From: Flavimobilis massiliensis
Lineage (GTDB): Bacteria; Actinomycetota; Actinomycetes; Actinomycetales; Cellulomonadaceae
Direction of reading: 5' to 3'
Assembly: GCF_900240335.1 (NCBI RefSeq)
Contig: NZ_LT964979.1
Location: forward strand, 2,852,001-2,916,000
DNA length: 64,000 nucleotides
The notes below the pieces were generated by a model. It saw nothing but the letters and a program-made list of their open reading frames with translations. It was not told the DNA's origin and did not search any database. Positions 19,503-28,872 of this stretch are shown in pieces (the first letter of the stretch is position 1; each line of letters opens with the position of its first letter). The position numbers were made by a program, and so were the translations under genes.

Positions 19503-19698
19503 GCGTCGGCCCGCTCGCAGCACCCGTCGCAGGCCCGGGCCGTCGTGCGAGCAGCCTCGACGACGGCTGCGGCCGCTGTGACGCGCGCGGCCGTGCGTGG
19601 GGGACCTCAGGCCCAGCCTCAGGCGGACGACGTGGGAAACACTGGACGGACGGAGTGCGAGGGGTCGTATCCATCCGGCAGTCTGCAAGGAGACTCAC

Positions 19699-20208
19699 AT
19701 GTTGGTTCTGGTCGCGGTGGCGTCACGCCATGGCAGCACGCTCGAGATCGGCGAGCAGATCGGTGACGTCCTGCGTGGCGCGGGCCTCGGCTGCGACGTC
19801 CGCCCGGCGGGCGAGGTCGCGTCGCTCGACGGCTACGACGCGGTCGTCGTCGGCTCGGCGGTCTACACGGGCCGCTGGCTCGCGGACGCCCGGGACCTCG
19901 TCGACAAGCGCGCCGCTGAGCTGGCTGCGCTGCCCGTGTGGCTATTCTCCTCGGGGCTCGCGGACTCGCCGGCCAAGGCGTCGAACCGCCCCGCCGAGAC
20001 CGTCGACCGCATGAACGTCACGGGGGCCGTCGCGCACCGGCACTTCCCCGGCAAACTCGACTTGAGCGTCCTCAACTTCTCCGAGCGCGCGATCATCGCC
20101 GCGGCTCGCGGCAAGCAGGGCGACCGCCGCGACATGGCCGCGGTGCGCGAGTGGGCGAGCACGATCGCGGCGCACCTCGTCGGTTCCCCCGAGCGCACGG
20201 ACGCCTGA
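19699..20208 (+). CDS. Flavodoxin domain-containing protein
   Basis: A 169-residue FMN-binding protein. The phosphate-binding loop is ASRHGSTLEIGEQI at about residues 7-20, and GSAVYTGRW matches the second FMN loop of the HemG/flavodoxin_5 group. It may carry electrons or act like a menaquinone-dependent protoporphyrinogen oxidase, but neither is shown. AAGGAGA lies six bases before the ATG. The preceding 196 bases hold no gene; two striking palindromes follow the stop. Confidence 0.85.
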   Translation: MLVLVAVASRHGSTLEIGEQIGDVLRGAGLGCDVRPAGEVASLDGYDAVVVGSAVYTGRWLADARDLVDKRAAELAALPVWLFSSGLADSPAKASNRPAETVDRMNVTGAVAHRHFPGKLDLSVLNFSERAIIAAARGKQGDRRDMAAVREWASTIAAHLVGSPERTDA

Positions 20209-20231
20209 CCCGCCTCCGCCCCCAGCGGCCC

Positions 20232-20272
20232 GATAGCCGATCGGACCACGTGACGTGGGCGGATCGGCTATC
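20232..20272. repeat. Inverted repeat GATAGCCGATC, 19-base loop
   Basis: Perfect 11-bp arms at 20232-20242 and 20262-20272. It is the weaker of two neighbouring palindromes whose arms share the GATAGCxGATC pattern. It lies 24 bases after the flavodoxin stop and could be part of a tandem terminator. Confidence 0.7.
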
Positions 20273-20292
20273 CACCCAGGGGCGCGTGCGCT

Positions 20293-20335
20293 CGATAGCG
20301 GATCCGTACGCAGGACGCGTACGGATCCGCTATCG
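20293..20335. repeat. Perfect 19-bp palindrome with 5-base loop
   Basis: CGATAGCGGATCCGTACGC at 20293-20311 pairs without mismatch with 20317-20335 around the loop AGGAC. It lies between the convergent flavodoxin and amidase genes and may act as a bidirectional terminator. Confidence 0.8.
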
Positions 20336-20407
20336 GCTGCGCCAACGGCTACGGAGGGCAGAGCCCGTGAGGGGCAAGCTGTCCGGCCAGGGTCAGGCCG
20401 TGTGAGT

Positions 20408-20442
20408 CCAAGGTCAGGCCAAGGTCAGTCCAAGGTCAGGCC
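20408..20442. repeat. Three 11-bp tandem repeats (CCAAGGTCAGG)
   Basis: Units at 20408, 20419 and 20430 with one G/T difference in the second. The amidase stop codon lies within the third unit, so the repeat covers its end. Confidence 0.75.
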
Positions 20443-21869
20443 AGCGGCGGGCGGCGGTCCTGCCAGCGGTGGATCTCCTCGAGCCACAGCGCGAGCGCGA
20501 GCAGCTCCGCGTCATGACCGAGGCGGCCGCCGAGCTGCACGCCGATCGGTAGCGTCGTCCCGTCGACGTCGAGCTGCGCGACCGGGAGCGACACCGCCGG
20601 ACGTCCCGTGAGGTTCCACACGCTTGTCCACGGCGTGAAGCGCGTCTGCGCCGCGAAGTCCGCGGCAGGGTCCGCGTCGTCGCGTAGCGCGTCGGGACGG
20701 ACGGGCGGTTGCGCGAGCGTCGGCGTGACGACGACGTCGAGGTCCTCCCACGCCTGCCCGACGGCCCGCACGAGCCGCTGGTGAGCGACGACCGCGTCGG
20801 CGTGCTCGACGCCCGTGACGCGCCTGCCGTTCTCCCGCAACCAGCGCGTGAGGGGTCGGAGCATGCCTTCGGCCTCGGGCGGCACGGGGACCTGCAGGGC
20901 CATGACCGACCACAGCGCGGCGAACGCGTCCCACGCCTCGGCGGCGAACGGCACCGGCGCCTCGACGACGTCGTGGCCGAGCGACGCGAGGTCGTCCGCC
21001 GTCCGCTCCGCCGCTGCGACGCACGCCGGGTGGACGACGGCGTCGGCCGTGATGAGCGGCGTCGTCAGCAGCCCGACGCGCAGCCGACGCGGGCGCGCGT
21101 CGAGCGCCGCGAGGAAGCCGCCCGCGGGGCGACGCGTCTCGACCATGTCTCCCGGCCACGGGTGCGCGAGGACGTCGAGGAACGCGGCCGTGTCCCGGAC
21201 GTCGCGCGTGAGCACCCCGTTGCTCGCGAGACCCGCCCCGTCCGTGCCCCACGGGCCCGGGCTCACGAGCCCGCGGCTCGGCTTGAGCCCGACGAGCCCG
21301 CACGCGCTCGCGGGGATGCGGATCGAGCCACCGCCGTCGTTGCCCTGGGCGACCGGGACGATGCGCGCCGCGACCGCGGCGGCCGCTCCGCCGCTCGAGC
21401 CGCCAGCCGTGCGCGTCGTGTCCCACGGCGTGCGTGCCGGGGGAGTGCCGTCGGGCTCGGTGTAGCAGGGCAGGCCGAGCTCGGGCGTCGTCGTCTTGCC
21501 GAGCATCACCGTGCCCGCACGAGCGAGGAGCGTGGCGACGCCGTCATCGACGTCCGCGACGTTGTCCGCGAGGAGCGCGGACCCCGCCGTGAAGCGCACG
21601 CCCGCGACCATCGTGAGGTCCTTAACGGGGCACGGGACGCCGAGCAGCGGTGGGAGGCTGCGCGCGTCGTTGGCGGCAGCGAGGACCCTCTCGGCCTCCG
21701 CGGCCTCGGCGAGCGCCCGCTCGGGCGTGAGCGTGACGAACGCGCCGACCTGCGGGCCGAGACGCTCGGCGCGGTCGAGCGCATGGCGCACGACCTCCGT
21801 CGGGGAGGTCTCGCGACGGCGGATCGCCTCCGCGGTCTCGAGGGCTGTGAGGTCGTGGAGCTCGCTCAT
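20436..21869 (-). CDS. Amidase (amidase signature family)
   Basis: A 477-residue serine amidase. The Ser-cisSer-Lys triad is visible: Lys in CPVKDLT, cis-Ser in GGSSGGAAAA and nucleophile Ser in DGGGSIRIPA. Such enzymes hydrolyse small amides to acids and ammonia; the substrate is unknown. It is distinct from GatA because the neighbours include no gatB or gatC. TAGGCT sits six bases before the ATG at 21869, so it is probably leaderless. Its stop codon falls in a short tandem repeat. Confidence 0.9.
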   Translation of the reverse strand: MSELHDLTALETAEAIRRRETSPTEVVRHALDRAERLGPQVGAFVTLTPERALAEAAEAERVLAAANDARSLPPLLGVPCPVKDLTMVAGVRFTAGSALLADNVADVDDGVATLLARAGTVMLGKTTTPELGLPCYTEPDGTPPARTPWDTTRTAGGSSGGAAAAVAARIVPVAQGNDGGGSIRIPASACGLVGLKPSRGLVSPGPWGTDGAGLASNGVLTRDVRDTAAFLDVLAHPWPGDMVETRRPAGGFLAALDARPRRLRVGLLTTPLITADAVVHPACVAAAERTADDLASLGHDVVEAPVPFAAEAWDAFAALWSVMALQVPVPPEAEGMLRPLTRWLRENGRRVTGVEHADAVVAHQRLVRAVGQAWEDLDVVVTPTLAQPPVRPDALRDDADPAADFAAQTRFTPWTSVWNLTGRPAVSLPVAQLDVDGTTLPIGVQLGGRLGHDAELLALALWLEEIHRWQDRRPPLA

Positions 21870-22036
21870 GCTCCGAGCCTAGGCCCGGTGTGCGCCCGGA
21901 GTTCGGCGCGTGTTCGCCCGCCCCTCTCTTCCCCGACGAACGACACCGCTGTAGTTTGGCTGTGACGGACGACACACCGTCGTCCGGCGCCCCCGGGCCG
22001 ACCACCCAGGCCGGCCCCCAGCGCAGGGAGCCTCGC

Positions 22037-23416
22037 ATGAACCCCACGAGCACGACGGTCACCCGGACCACGCGCACGGAGGGAGGTGAGGGTCCCGTGC
22101 GGACGTTCGTCGTCGACACCTCCGTCCTCCTCGCCGACCCCGCCGCCCTGCGACGCTTCGCCGAGCACGACGTCGTCCTGCCCCTCACCGTCGTCACCGA
22201 GCTCGAGGCCAAACGCCACCACGCCGAGCTCGGCTACTTTGCCCGCGCCGCCCTGCGCGCGCTCGACGACCTCCGGGTCCGCCACGGCGGCCTCGACCGC
22301 CCCCTGCCGCTCGGCGCAGGCCTCGGCACCCTGCGCGTCGAGCTCAACCACATCGACCCGGCCGTCCTCCCCGCGGGCTTCCGGCTCGGCGACAACGACT
22401 CCCGCATCCTCGCTGTCGCCGCGGGCCTCGCCGCCGAGGGCGCCGACGTCACCGTCGTCTCCAAGGACCTGCCGATGCGCATCAAGGCGTCCGCGTGCGG
22501 CCTCACCGCCGAGGAGTATCGCGCCGAGCAGGCCACCGAACCCGGCCACACCGGGATCGCCGAGCTCGACGTCCCCGAGGCGACGATGGCCACGCTCTGG
22601 GAGCACGAGTCCTTCCCGCTGAGCGACCTGCCGCCCGCAACCCTCACCGCGTTCCAGGAGACGACGACGCCGCACGTCCACACGGGCCTCGTCCTCCACT
22701 CCCCACGAGGCTCCGCCCTCGGCCGCATCACCGCCGACAAGCACGTCCAGCTCGTCCGCGGTGACCAGGAGGTCTTCGGGCTGCGCGGCCGCAGCGCGGA
22801 GCAGCGCATCGCGATCGACCTCCTCGCCGACCCGTCGATCGGCATCGTCTCTCTCGGCGGACGCGCCGGCACCGGCAAGTCCGCGCTTGCACTCTGCGCC
22901 GCCCTCGAGGCCGTCCTCGAGAAGCGCGAGCACCGCCGCATCATGGTGTTCCGGCCGCTCTACGCGGTCGGCGGCCAGGAGCTCGGCTACCTGCCCGGCA
23001 CCGAGGCCGAGAAGATGAACCCGTGGGCGGACGCCGTCTACGACACCCTCGGCGCCGTCGTCGCCAAGGAGGTCGTCGAGGAGGTCCTCGCCCGCGACCT
23101 CCTCGAGGTCCTACCCCTCACGCACATCCGCGGACGCTCCCTCCACGACGCGTTCGTCATCGTCGACGAGGCCCAGTCCCTCGAGCGCGGCGTCCTCCTC
23201 ACCGTCCTGTCGCGCATCGGGCAGAACTCGCGCGTCGTCCTCACGCACGACGTCGCGCAGCGCGACAACCTGCGCGTCGGACGGCACGACGGCGTCGCGG
23301 CGGTCGTCGAGCAGCTCGCCGGCCACCCGCTCTTCGCGCACGTCACTCTCACCCGCTCCGAGCGGTCGCCCGTCGCGGCGCTCGTCACCCAGCTCCTCGA
23401 GGACGTCACGGCGTAG
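22037..23416 (+). CDS. PIN domain and PhoH-like ATPase fusion (PhoH2 type)
   Basis: A 459-residue protein with an N-terminal PIN RNase domain (FVVDTSVLLADP at about 24-35, acidic residues Asp and Glu conserved, SKDLPMRIKA later) and a C-terminal PhoH ATPase (Walker A GGRAGTGKSALA, Walker B AFVIVDEAQSL). PhoH2 proteins act as sequence-specific RNA helicase/RNases in mycobacteria. Two starts compete: ATG 22037 behind GGGAG, and GTG 22097 behind GGAGGTGA. The second has the better ribosome site and begins right at the PIN domain. Confidence 0.9.
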   Translation: MNPTSTTVTRTTRTEGGEGPVRTFVVDTSVLLADPAALRRFAEHDVVLPLTVVTELEAKRHHAELGYFARAALRALDDLRVRHGGLDRPLPLGAGLGTLRVELNHIDPAVLPAGFRLGDNDSRILAVAAGLAAEGADVTVVSKDLPMRIKASACGLTAEEYRAEQATEPGHTGIAELDVPEATMATLWEHESFPLSDLPPATLTAFQETTTPHVHTGLVLHSPRGSALGRITADKHVQLVRGDQEVFGLRGRSAEQRIAIDLLADPSIGIVSLGGRAGTGKSALALCAALEAVLEKREHRRIMVFRPLYAVGGQELGYLPGTEAEKMNPWADAVYDTLGAVVAKEVVEEVLARDLLEVLPLTHIRGRSLHDAFVIVDEAQSLERGVLLTVLSRIGQNSRVVLTHDVAQRDNLRVGRHDGVAAVVEQLAGHPLFAHVTLTRSERSPVAALVTQLLEDVTA

Positions 23417-23496
23417 GCCGGCTGGGCGCGGCACGACGCGGGCTGCGCGGCGCGGACACCGTTGTCCGTGCTGACGCGACGTGGTTAACCTGCACC

Positions 23497-25161
23497 GTGA
23501 GCCACGACCCCCACGCCCCCACGACGCCCACCCCCACGACGCCCGCGCCCACGACGCCCACGCCGACGCCGCCCGCGCCGACGGTGGCCCTCGTCGACCT
23601 TGGCGGACGCAGCCCGTGGAGCATCCTCCCGGCGCTCTGCCTCGGCTTCTTCGTCATCATGGTCGACACGACCATCGTCAACATCGCGGTCCCGACCCTC
23701 CAGACAGCGTTCGATGCGACCCTCACGACCGTCGGCTGGGTCAACAGCGCCTACCTCCTGAGCTTCGCGGTGCTCCTCCTCGTCACGGGCCGCCTCGGTG
23801 ACCGTTTCGGGCCACGCCCCGTCTTCGTCTGGGGGCTCGTCGTCTTCACGCTCTCGTCGCTCGCGTGCGGCCTCTCCGGGCTCGCCGGGTCCATCGAGCT
23901 GCTCGTCGCCGCGCGTGCCGTCCAGGGCGTCGGCGCGGCCCTCATGACACCGCAGACGATGTCGATGATCACGCGCGTCTTCCCGCGCGAGCGTCGCGGC
24001 GCCGCCATGGGCGTGTGGGGCTCGGTCGCGGGCCTCGCGACGATCGCCGGGCCGCTCCTCGGCGGGCTCTTCGTCGAGACGATCGGCTGGGAGTGGATCT
24101 TCTACGTCAACATCCCTGTCGGCATCGTCGCGCTCGTCCTCGCCGTCCGCAGCTTGCCGACGCTTCCGACGCACTCGCGGTCGTTCGACATGCTCGGCGT
24201 CGTCCTGTCCGTCGTCGGCCTCTTCCTCCTCGTCTTCGGGATCCAGGAGGGGCAGAGCTTCGGGTGGGGGCGCGTCATCGGGCCCGTGACGGTCTGGTGG
24301 ATCCTCGGTGCGGGAGCCGTCGTCACCGCGGCGTTCCTCGCCTGGCAGAAGCGGCGTGGGCCGGACGCGCTCCTGCCGCTCACGCTCTTCACGCACCGGA
24401 CATTCGCGCTCGCGAACGTCGGCGGAGCCGTCGCGTCGTTCGCGATGATCGGCATCTTCTTCCCGCTCACCCTGTTCCTCCAGCAGGTGCTCGGCCTCAG
24501 CGCGCTCCACGCGGCGCTCGTCAACCTGCCGGGATCGGTGCTCTCCGGCATCGTCGCGCCGTTCGCGGGACGGCTCGCGGACCGGGTCCCCGGCAAGTGG
24601 GTCGTCGCGGCAGGCTTCGGTTTCCTCGTGACGTCCGTCGCGTGGGTCGCGCTCGTCGTCGAGCCCGGCATCTCGGTGTGGCGCGTCTACCCGCCGATGG
24701 CCCTCTTCGGCGTCGGCACCGGCATGCTGTTCTCCCCGCTCGCGGCGCTCGCGACGTCGGGCCTGGCCCCCGCGACGGCCGGAGCCGGCGCGGGCGCGTT
24801 CAACATGAACCGCCAGGTGGGTGGTGTCATCGGCTCCGCCGTCATTGTCGCGACACTCACGTCGCGCATCGCCGTCGAGATCCCCGCGGCGCTCGCCCGC
24901 GCGTCGGAGGGGCTGCCCGACGACGTGCGCGAGGTCGTCGGGAGCCTTGCGCCGTCGCTCAGCAGCGGGCTCGGTGCGGCGGGTGCGTTCGCCCCCCCCG
25001 CGGGCGTGCCCGCCGACGTCGCCGCGCAGGTGCGGGAGGTCGTGCTCGGCGCGGTGCACGCAGGCTTCGCTACGGCCGTGGGTCAGACGATGCTGCTCGC
25101 GGCGGGAGTGCTCGCGGTCGGCCTCGTCGCGGCCCTCGCGATGGAGAAGAACCCGCACTGA
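23497..25161 (+). CDS. MFS transporter, DHA2 family (EmrB/QacA-like)
   Basis: A 554-residue exporter with about fourteen membrane segments. It carries FVIMVDTTIVNIAVPTLQ in TM1, GRLGDRFGPRPVF between TM2 and TM3, and GPLLGGLFVE in TM5, all typical of the 14-TM drug:H+ antiporters. The first 28 residues are a Thr-Pro repeat encoded by near-tandem DNA. GTG 23497 follows TAACCT by five bases with no ribosome site, so the mRNA is probably leaderless. The drug or metabolite exported is unknown. Confidence 0.88.
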   Translation: MSHDPHAPTTPTPTTPAPTTPTPTPPAPTVALVDLGGRSPWSILPALCLGFFVIMVDTTIVNIAVPTLQTAFDATLTTVGWVNSAYLLSFAVLLLVTGRLGDRFGPRPVFVWGLVVFTLSSLACGLSGLAGSIELLVAARAVQGVGAALMTPQTMSMITRVFPRERRGAAMGVWGSVAGLATIAGPLLGGLFVETIGWEWIFYVNIPVGIVALVLAVRSLPTLPTHSRSFDMLGVVLSVVGLFLLVFGIQEGQSFGWGRVIGPVTVWWILGAGAVVTAAFLAWQKRRGPDALLPLTLFTHRTFALANVGGAVASFAMIGIFFPLTLFLQQVLGLSALHAALVNLPGSVLSGIVAPFAGRLADRVPGKWVVAAGFGFLVTSVAWVALVVEPGISVWRVYPPMALFGVGTGMLFSPLAALATSGLAPATAGAGAGAFNMNRQVGGVIGSAVIVATLTSRIAVEIPAALARASEGLPDDVREVVGSLAPSLSSGLGAAGAFAPPAGVPADVAAQVREVVLGAVHAGFATAVGQTMLLAAGVLAVGLVAALAMEKNPH

Positions 25162-25236
25162 AAACCGCGTGGAGGTCGGAAGAGCAGCCGGACTCTGCCC
25201 CGGACGCGGCGTCGGGCTCGCCCCGGACGCAACGCA

Positions 25237-25264
25237 GCCCCGGACGCCGTGAGGAGTCCGGGGC
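25237..25264. terminator. Terminator between convergent MFS and fumC
   Basis: GCCCCGGAC at 25237-25245 pairs with GTCCGGGGC at 25256-25264. Copies of CCCCGGACGC also occur just upstream. Confidence 0.7.
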
Positions 25265-25280
25265 CGCGCGCACCAGCAGG

Positions 25281-26717
25281 TCAGGCCTGCGGCGGGCGCG
25301 TCATGCTCATGACGTCGAGCGCCTCGTCGAGCTGCGCCTCCGTGACCTCGCCGCGCTCGACGAAGCCGAGGTCGACGACCGCCTGACGGACGGTGACGCC
25401 CGTCTTGACGGCGTGCTTGGCGACCTTCGCGGCCGCCTCGTAGCCGATGACGCGGTTGAGGGGCGTGACGATCGACGGTGACGACTCGGCGAGCGCGCGC
25501 GCCCGCTCCTCGTTCGCCGTGATGCCCGCGACCGTGCGGTCCGCGAGGACGCGCGACGCGTTGGTGAGCAGACGGATCGACTCGAGGATCGACGACGCGA
25601 TGACGGGGATCTGGACATTGAGCTCGAACGAGCCCGACGCGCCCGCCCACGCGACCGTCGCGTCGTTGCCGACGACGCGCGCCGCGACCATAAGAACGGC
25701 CTCGGGCACGACGGGGTTGACCTTGCCCGGCATGATCGACGAGCCCGGCTGCAGGTCGGGGATGAAGATCTCGCCGAGGCCCGTGTTGGGGCCCGAGCCC
25801 ATCCAACGGATGTCGTTGCAGATCTTCGTGAGCGAGACCGCGATCGTGCGGAGCGCGCCCGAGAGCTCGACGAGGCCGTCGCGCGAGGACTGCGCCTCGA
25901 AGTGGTCGCGCGCCTCGGTGAGGGGCAGGCCCGTGTCCTCGACGAGGAGTGCGATGACACGCTGCGGGAAGCCGGCCGGGGTGTTGATGCCGGTGCCGAC
26001 AGCGGTGCCGCCAAGCGGGACCTCGGCCGCGCGGGGGAGCGCGGCCTCGAGGCGCTCGATGCCATAGCGGATCGCGGCCGCGTAGCCGCCGAACTCCTGG
26101 CCGAGCGTCACGGGCGTCGCGTCCATGAGGTGGGTGCGGCCCGCCTTGACGACCCCGGCGAACTCGGTGGCCTTCGCGCCGATCGCCTCGGCGAGGTGCT
26201 CGAGCGCGGGCACGAGGTCGCCGACGACGCCCGCGGTCGCGGCGACGTGCGCCGACGTGGGGAAGACGTCGTTCGACGACTGCGACGCGTTGACGTGGTC
26301 GTTGGGGTGGACCTCGCGGCCGAGGTGGCGGGTCGCGAGGGTCGCGAGCACCTCGTTCGTGTTCATGTTCGACGACGTGCCTGAGCCTGTCTGGTAGACG
26401 TCGACGGGGAAGTGCGCGTCGTGCTGGCCGGTCGCGACCTCGTCGGCGGCTGCGACGATCGCGTCGGCGACGTCCTGCGGGAGGACGCCGAGCTCGGCGT
26501 TGGCGCGGGCGGCGGCCTTCTTGATGCGCGCGAGCGCCTCGATGTGGCCGCGCTCGAGCACCGAGCCGGAGATCGGGAAGTTCTCGACGGCCCGCTGCGT
26601 CTGCGCGCGGTAGAGCGCAGCAGCGGGGACGCGGACCTCTCCCATCGTGTCGTGCTCGATGCGGAAGTCAGCGTCCTGGGCAGGGATCGGCGCGTCGCCG
26701 ACGGCGTTGTCAGTCAT
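25281..26717 (-). CDS. fumC: Class II fumarate hydratase
   Basis: A 478-residue TCA-cycle enzyme converting fumarate to L-malate in the cytoplasm. The superfamily signature GSSIMPGKVNP is intact, along with TGSGTSSNMNTNEV and the HPNDHVNASQSSND region that builds the active site. Length fits the iron-independent class II enzymes. The start at ATG 26717 (MTDNAVGD) lies where homology begins; the long upstream open frame is antisense to carbonic anhydrase. Carbonic anhydrase lies 88 bases upstream on the same strand. Confidence 0.95.
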   Translation of the reverse strand: MTDNAVGDAPIPAQDADFRIEHDTMGEVRVPAAALYRAQTQRAVENFPISGSVLERGHIEALARIKKAAARANAELGVLPQDVADAIVAAADEVATGQHDAHFPVDVYQTGSGTSSNMNTNEVLATLATRHLGREVHPNDHVNASQSSNDVFPTSAHVAATAGVVGDLVPALEHLAEAIGAKATEFAGVVKAGRTHLMDATPVTLGQEFGGYAAAIRYGIERLEAALPRAAEVPLGGTAVGTGINTPAGFPQRVIALLVEDTGLPLTEARDHFEAQSSRDGLVELSGALRTIAVSLTKICNDIRWMGSGPNTGLGEIFIPDLQPGSSIMPGKVNPVVPEAVLMVAARVVGNDATVAWAGASGSFELNVQIPVIASSILESIRLLTNASRVLADRTVAGITANEERARALAESSPSIVTPLNRVIGYEAAAKVAKHAVKTGVTVRQAVVDLGFVERGEVTEAQLDEALDVMSMTRPPQA

Positions 26718-26805
26718 AGGTCCATCGTGCCGCACGACGCGCCCCGGTCTCGACCGGGGAAGCGCCGTGAAAATCGGGACCTGGGTCACACCGCCGCGCT
26801 CCTCC

Positions 26806-27477
26806 TCAGAGGGTGACGGGCTCCTCGCCGACGTCGCCCTTGACGGAGAGCAGTGTCGCGCGGCCGTCCGCGAGGGTGTACTCGACGCCGACGATCGCGA
26901 CCGTTCCCGCGTCGACCTCGGCCTTGATCGCGGCCGAGTACCCGTAGAGCTGGTCGACGGTGTGGCGCACGTGCTGGCGGCGCAGGGTGTCGGGGTCGGT
27001 GAAGTCGACGCCCTCGGCGGTCGCGCCGACGATCGACGGGATGACGCGGTCGACGACCGCGCGCACGAACCCGTCGGCCTGATCGCCCGTCGAGAGGGTG
27101 TGCGCCGCGGCGGCGATCGCACCGCACGAGTCGTGCGCGAGGACGACGATGAGCTGAGCGTCGAGCACGCCGATGCCGTACTCGATCGACCCGATGACGG
27201 TCGTGTCGAGGACGTGGCCGGCCGTGCGGACGACGAAGGCGTCGCCGAGGCCCTGGTCGAAGATGATCTCGGCGGCGACACGCGAGTCGGAGCAGCCGAA
27301 GATCACCGCGAAGGGGTTCTGGGCGACGGCGAGCTCGGCGCGCCGCGCGGCGCCCTGCGACGGATGGAGCATCGTGTCGGAGACGAAGCGCGCGTTGCCT
27401 GCCTTGAGCGCCCGCCATGCAGCGGCGGGGGACTCGGTGGGCTTGGTCGAGGAGGTGGTCGCGTTCATGTTCGTCAT
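26806..27477 (-). CDS. Beta-class carbonic anhydrase
   Basis: A 223-residue zinc enzyme interconverting CO2 and bicarbonate. Zinc ligands are visible in GCSDSRV (Cys, with the Asp-Arg dyad) and LAHDSCGAI (His and Cys). It may supply bicarbonate for carboxylations such as PEP carboxylase elsewhere in this window. GGAGG lies about eleven bases before ATG 27477; ATG 27468 is a second candidate. It is upstream of fumC on the same strand with an 88-base gap. Confidence 0.93.
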   Translation of the reverse strand: MTNMNATTSSTKPTESPAAAWRALKAGNARFVSDTMLHPSQGAARRAELAVAQNPFAVIFGCSDSRVAAEIIFDQGLGDAFVVRTAGHVLDTTVIGSIEYGIGVLDAQLIVVLAHDSCGAIAAAAHTLSTGDQADGFVRAVVDRVIPSIVGATAEGVDFTDPDTLRRQHVRHTVDQLYGYSAAIKAEVDAGTVAIVGVEYTLADGRATLLSVKGDVGEEPVTL

Positions 27478-27577
27478 TGTGCGCCTGTCCTCCGGTTGCC
27501 GCAGGTCCGTCCATGTGACGTCCGACACGCGGGACGGCCGTTCTGGCAGGTGGACCGCCGGTGGGAGGGCTCGCTGG

Positions 27578-28561
27578 TCAGACGGGCTCGGGCCCGTCGA
27601 GCTCCGCGCGTCGCGGCGGGTTCGCGCCCGCACGTGACGTCGTGATCGCTGCGGCCTTCACCGCACGTGCGACGACGTCCCGCAGGAGGTCGGGCTCGAT
27701 GGCGAGCAGCGCCGCACGGCGCGGCGCGCCGAGCAGGTCGTGGCTCCACAGGCCGTCGATGAGCGTGCCCGTGAACGCGTCGCCCGCGCCGACCGTGTCG
27801 GCGATCTCGACGGGGACGCCGGGGACGTCGACGCGACCCGCCGCGGACCATGTGCTCGCGCCGTCAGCACCCCGCGTGAGGACGACGATCGCCCCCGACC
27901 GCTTGTGCCACAGTGCCGCCGTGACCTCGGGGTCCCGGTGCGGGTAGAGCCACGCAAGACCCGCGTGCGAGACCTTGACGACGTCCGCGAGCATGAGGAA
28001 CCGCTCGACGCCCGGCGCGGCCGTGAGCGGCCGCCCGAGGATCGCGGGCCGCACGTTCGGGTCGAACGTCACCGTCGAGACGCGCCGCTGCACGGCGAGC
28101 AGGTCCGCGACCGCGTCGGCACCCGGCGCGAGGGCGGTCGCGAGCGACCCCGTGTGAACGACGAGCGTGTCCGGGGCGACGTCGATGCGGTGCGGCAGCC
28201 GCCACTCGATCTCGAAGTCATAGCTCGCGGTGCCTGACGCGTCGAGCGTCGCGGTCGCGATCGACGTCTCCGGTGCGCCCGTCGAGCCGAGGTGCAGCCC
28301 GACACGGGACCCCTCGAGCCAGCGGCGCACCATCGCTCCGTACGCGTCCTCGCCGATCCACGTGAGCAGCTCGACGTCACGCGCGAGCCGACCGAGCGTC
28401 AGCGCGACGTTCGCCGGGCTGCCGCCCGGGTGCTCGTCGACCGAGCCGTCCGTGCGCCGCACCGTGTCGATGAGAGCTTCGCCGACGACGAGCGCACGAC
28501 CCGCCGGCCCTGCGAGGACCGGCGTCGAACCCGTCGTCGGCAGTGGTTCGTGAGGGGTCAC
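27578..28561 (-). CDS. PfkB family carbohydrate kinase (fructokinase-like)
   Basis: A 327-residue sugar kinase. The first PfkB signature is around GGSPANVALTLGRL and the second is DTVGAGDAFTG, including the catalytic Asp. It phosphorylates a sugar or nucleoside, with fructose most likely by general resemblance. The GTG start at 28561 overlaps the xseB stop by four bases (GTGA), so the two are co-translated although functionally unrelated. Confidence 0.9.
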   Translation of the reverse strand: MTPHEPLPTTGSTPVLAGPAGRALVVGEALIDTVRRTDGSVDEHPGGSPANVALTLGRLARDVELLTWIGEDAYGAMVRRWLEGSRVGLHLGSTGAPETSIATATLDASGTASYDFEIEWRLPHRIDVAPDTLVVHTGSLATALAPGADAVADLLAVQRRVSTVTFDPNVRPAILGRPLTAAPGVERFLMLADVVKVSHAGLAWLYPHRDPEVTAALWHKRSGAIVVLTRGADGASTWSAAGRVDVPGVPVEIADTVGAGDAFTGTLIDGLWSHDLLGAPRRAALLAIEPDLLRDVVARAVKAAAITTSRAGANPPRRAELDGPEPV

Positions 28562-28794
28562 GCCTCGTCCCCATCCGCAGCCCGGCCCTCACGGGTCGCG
28601 GCGTCAAGACGCTCACGAGCGCCGTCGAGCCACTCCTGGCAGCGCGCGGCCAGCGCCTCGCCACGCTCCCAGAGCGCGAGGCTCGCCTCGAGGGTCTCGC
28701 CGCCGGCCTCGAGGCGGGCGACGACCTGGACGAGTTCGTCACGGGCCTGCTCGTACGAGAGGGCAGCGACATCGGGGAGCGGGGTCTCGGACAC
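28558..28794 (-). CDS. xseB: Exodeoxyribonuclease VII small subunit
   Basis: A 78-residue protein with the XseB pattern LSYEQARDELVQVVARLEAGG and LEASLALWERGEAL. It pairs with XseA to degrade single-stranded DNA to oligonucleotides. The start is GTG 28794 behind GGTGGA; the longer open frame to 29796 is antisense to the serine hydrolase. The large subunit gene lies 1.2 kb upstream on the same strand, separated by an oppositely oriented gene. Confidence 0.88.
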   Translation of the reverse strand: MSETPLPDVAALSYEQARDELVQVVARLEAGGETLEASLALWERGEALAARCQEWLDGARERLDAATREGRAADGDEA

Positions 28795-28872
28795 GGGTCC
28801 ACCGTAGCGGCAGCCGCCGACATCCGCGGAAAGCAGGCGACCAACGGCCCACCAGCGTGCCACCCTGGGCGC

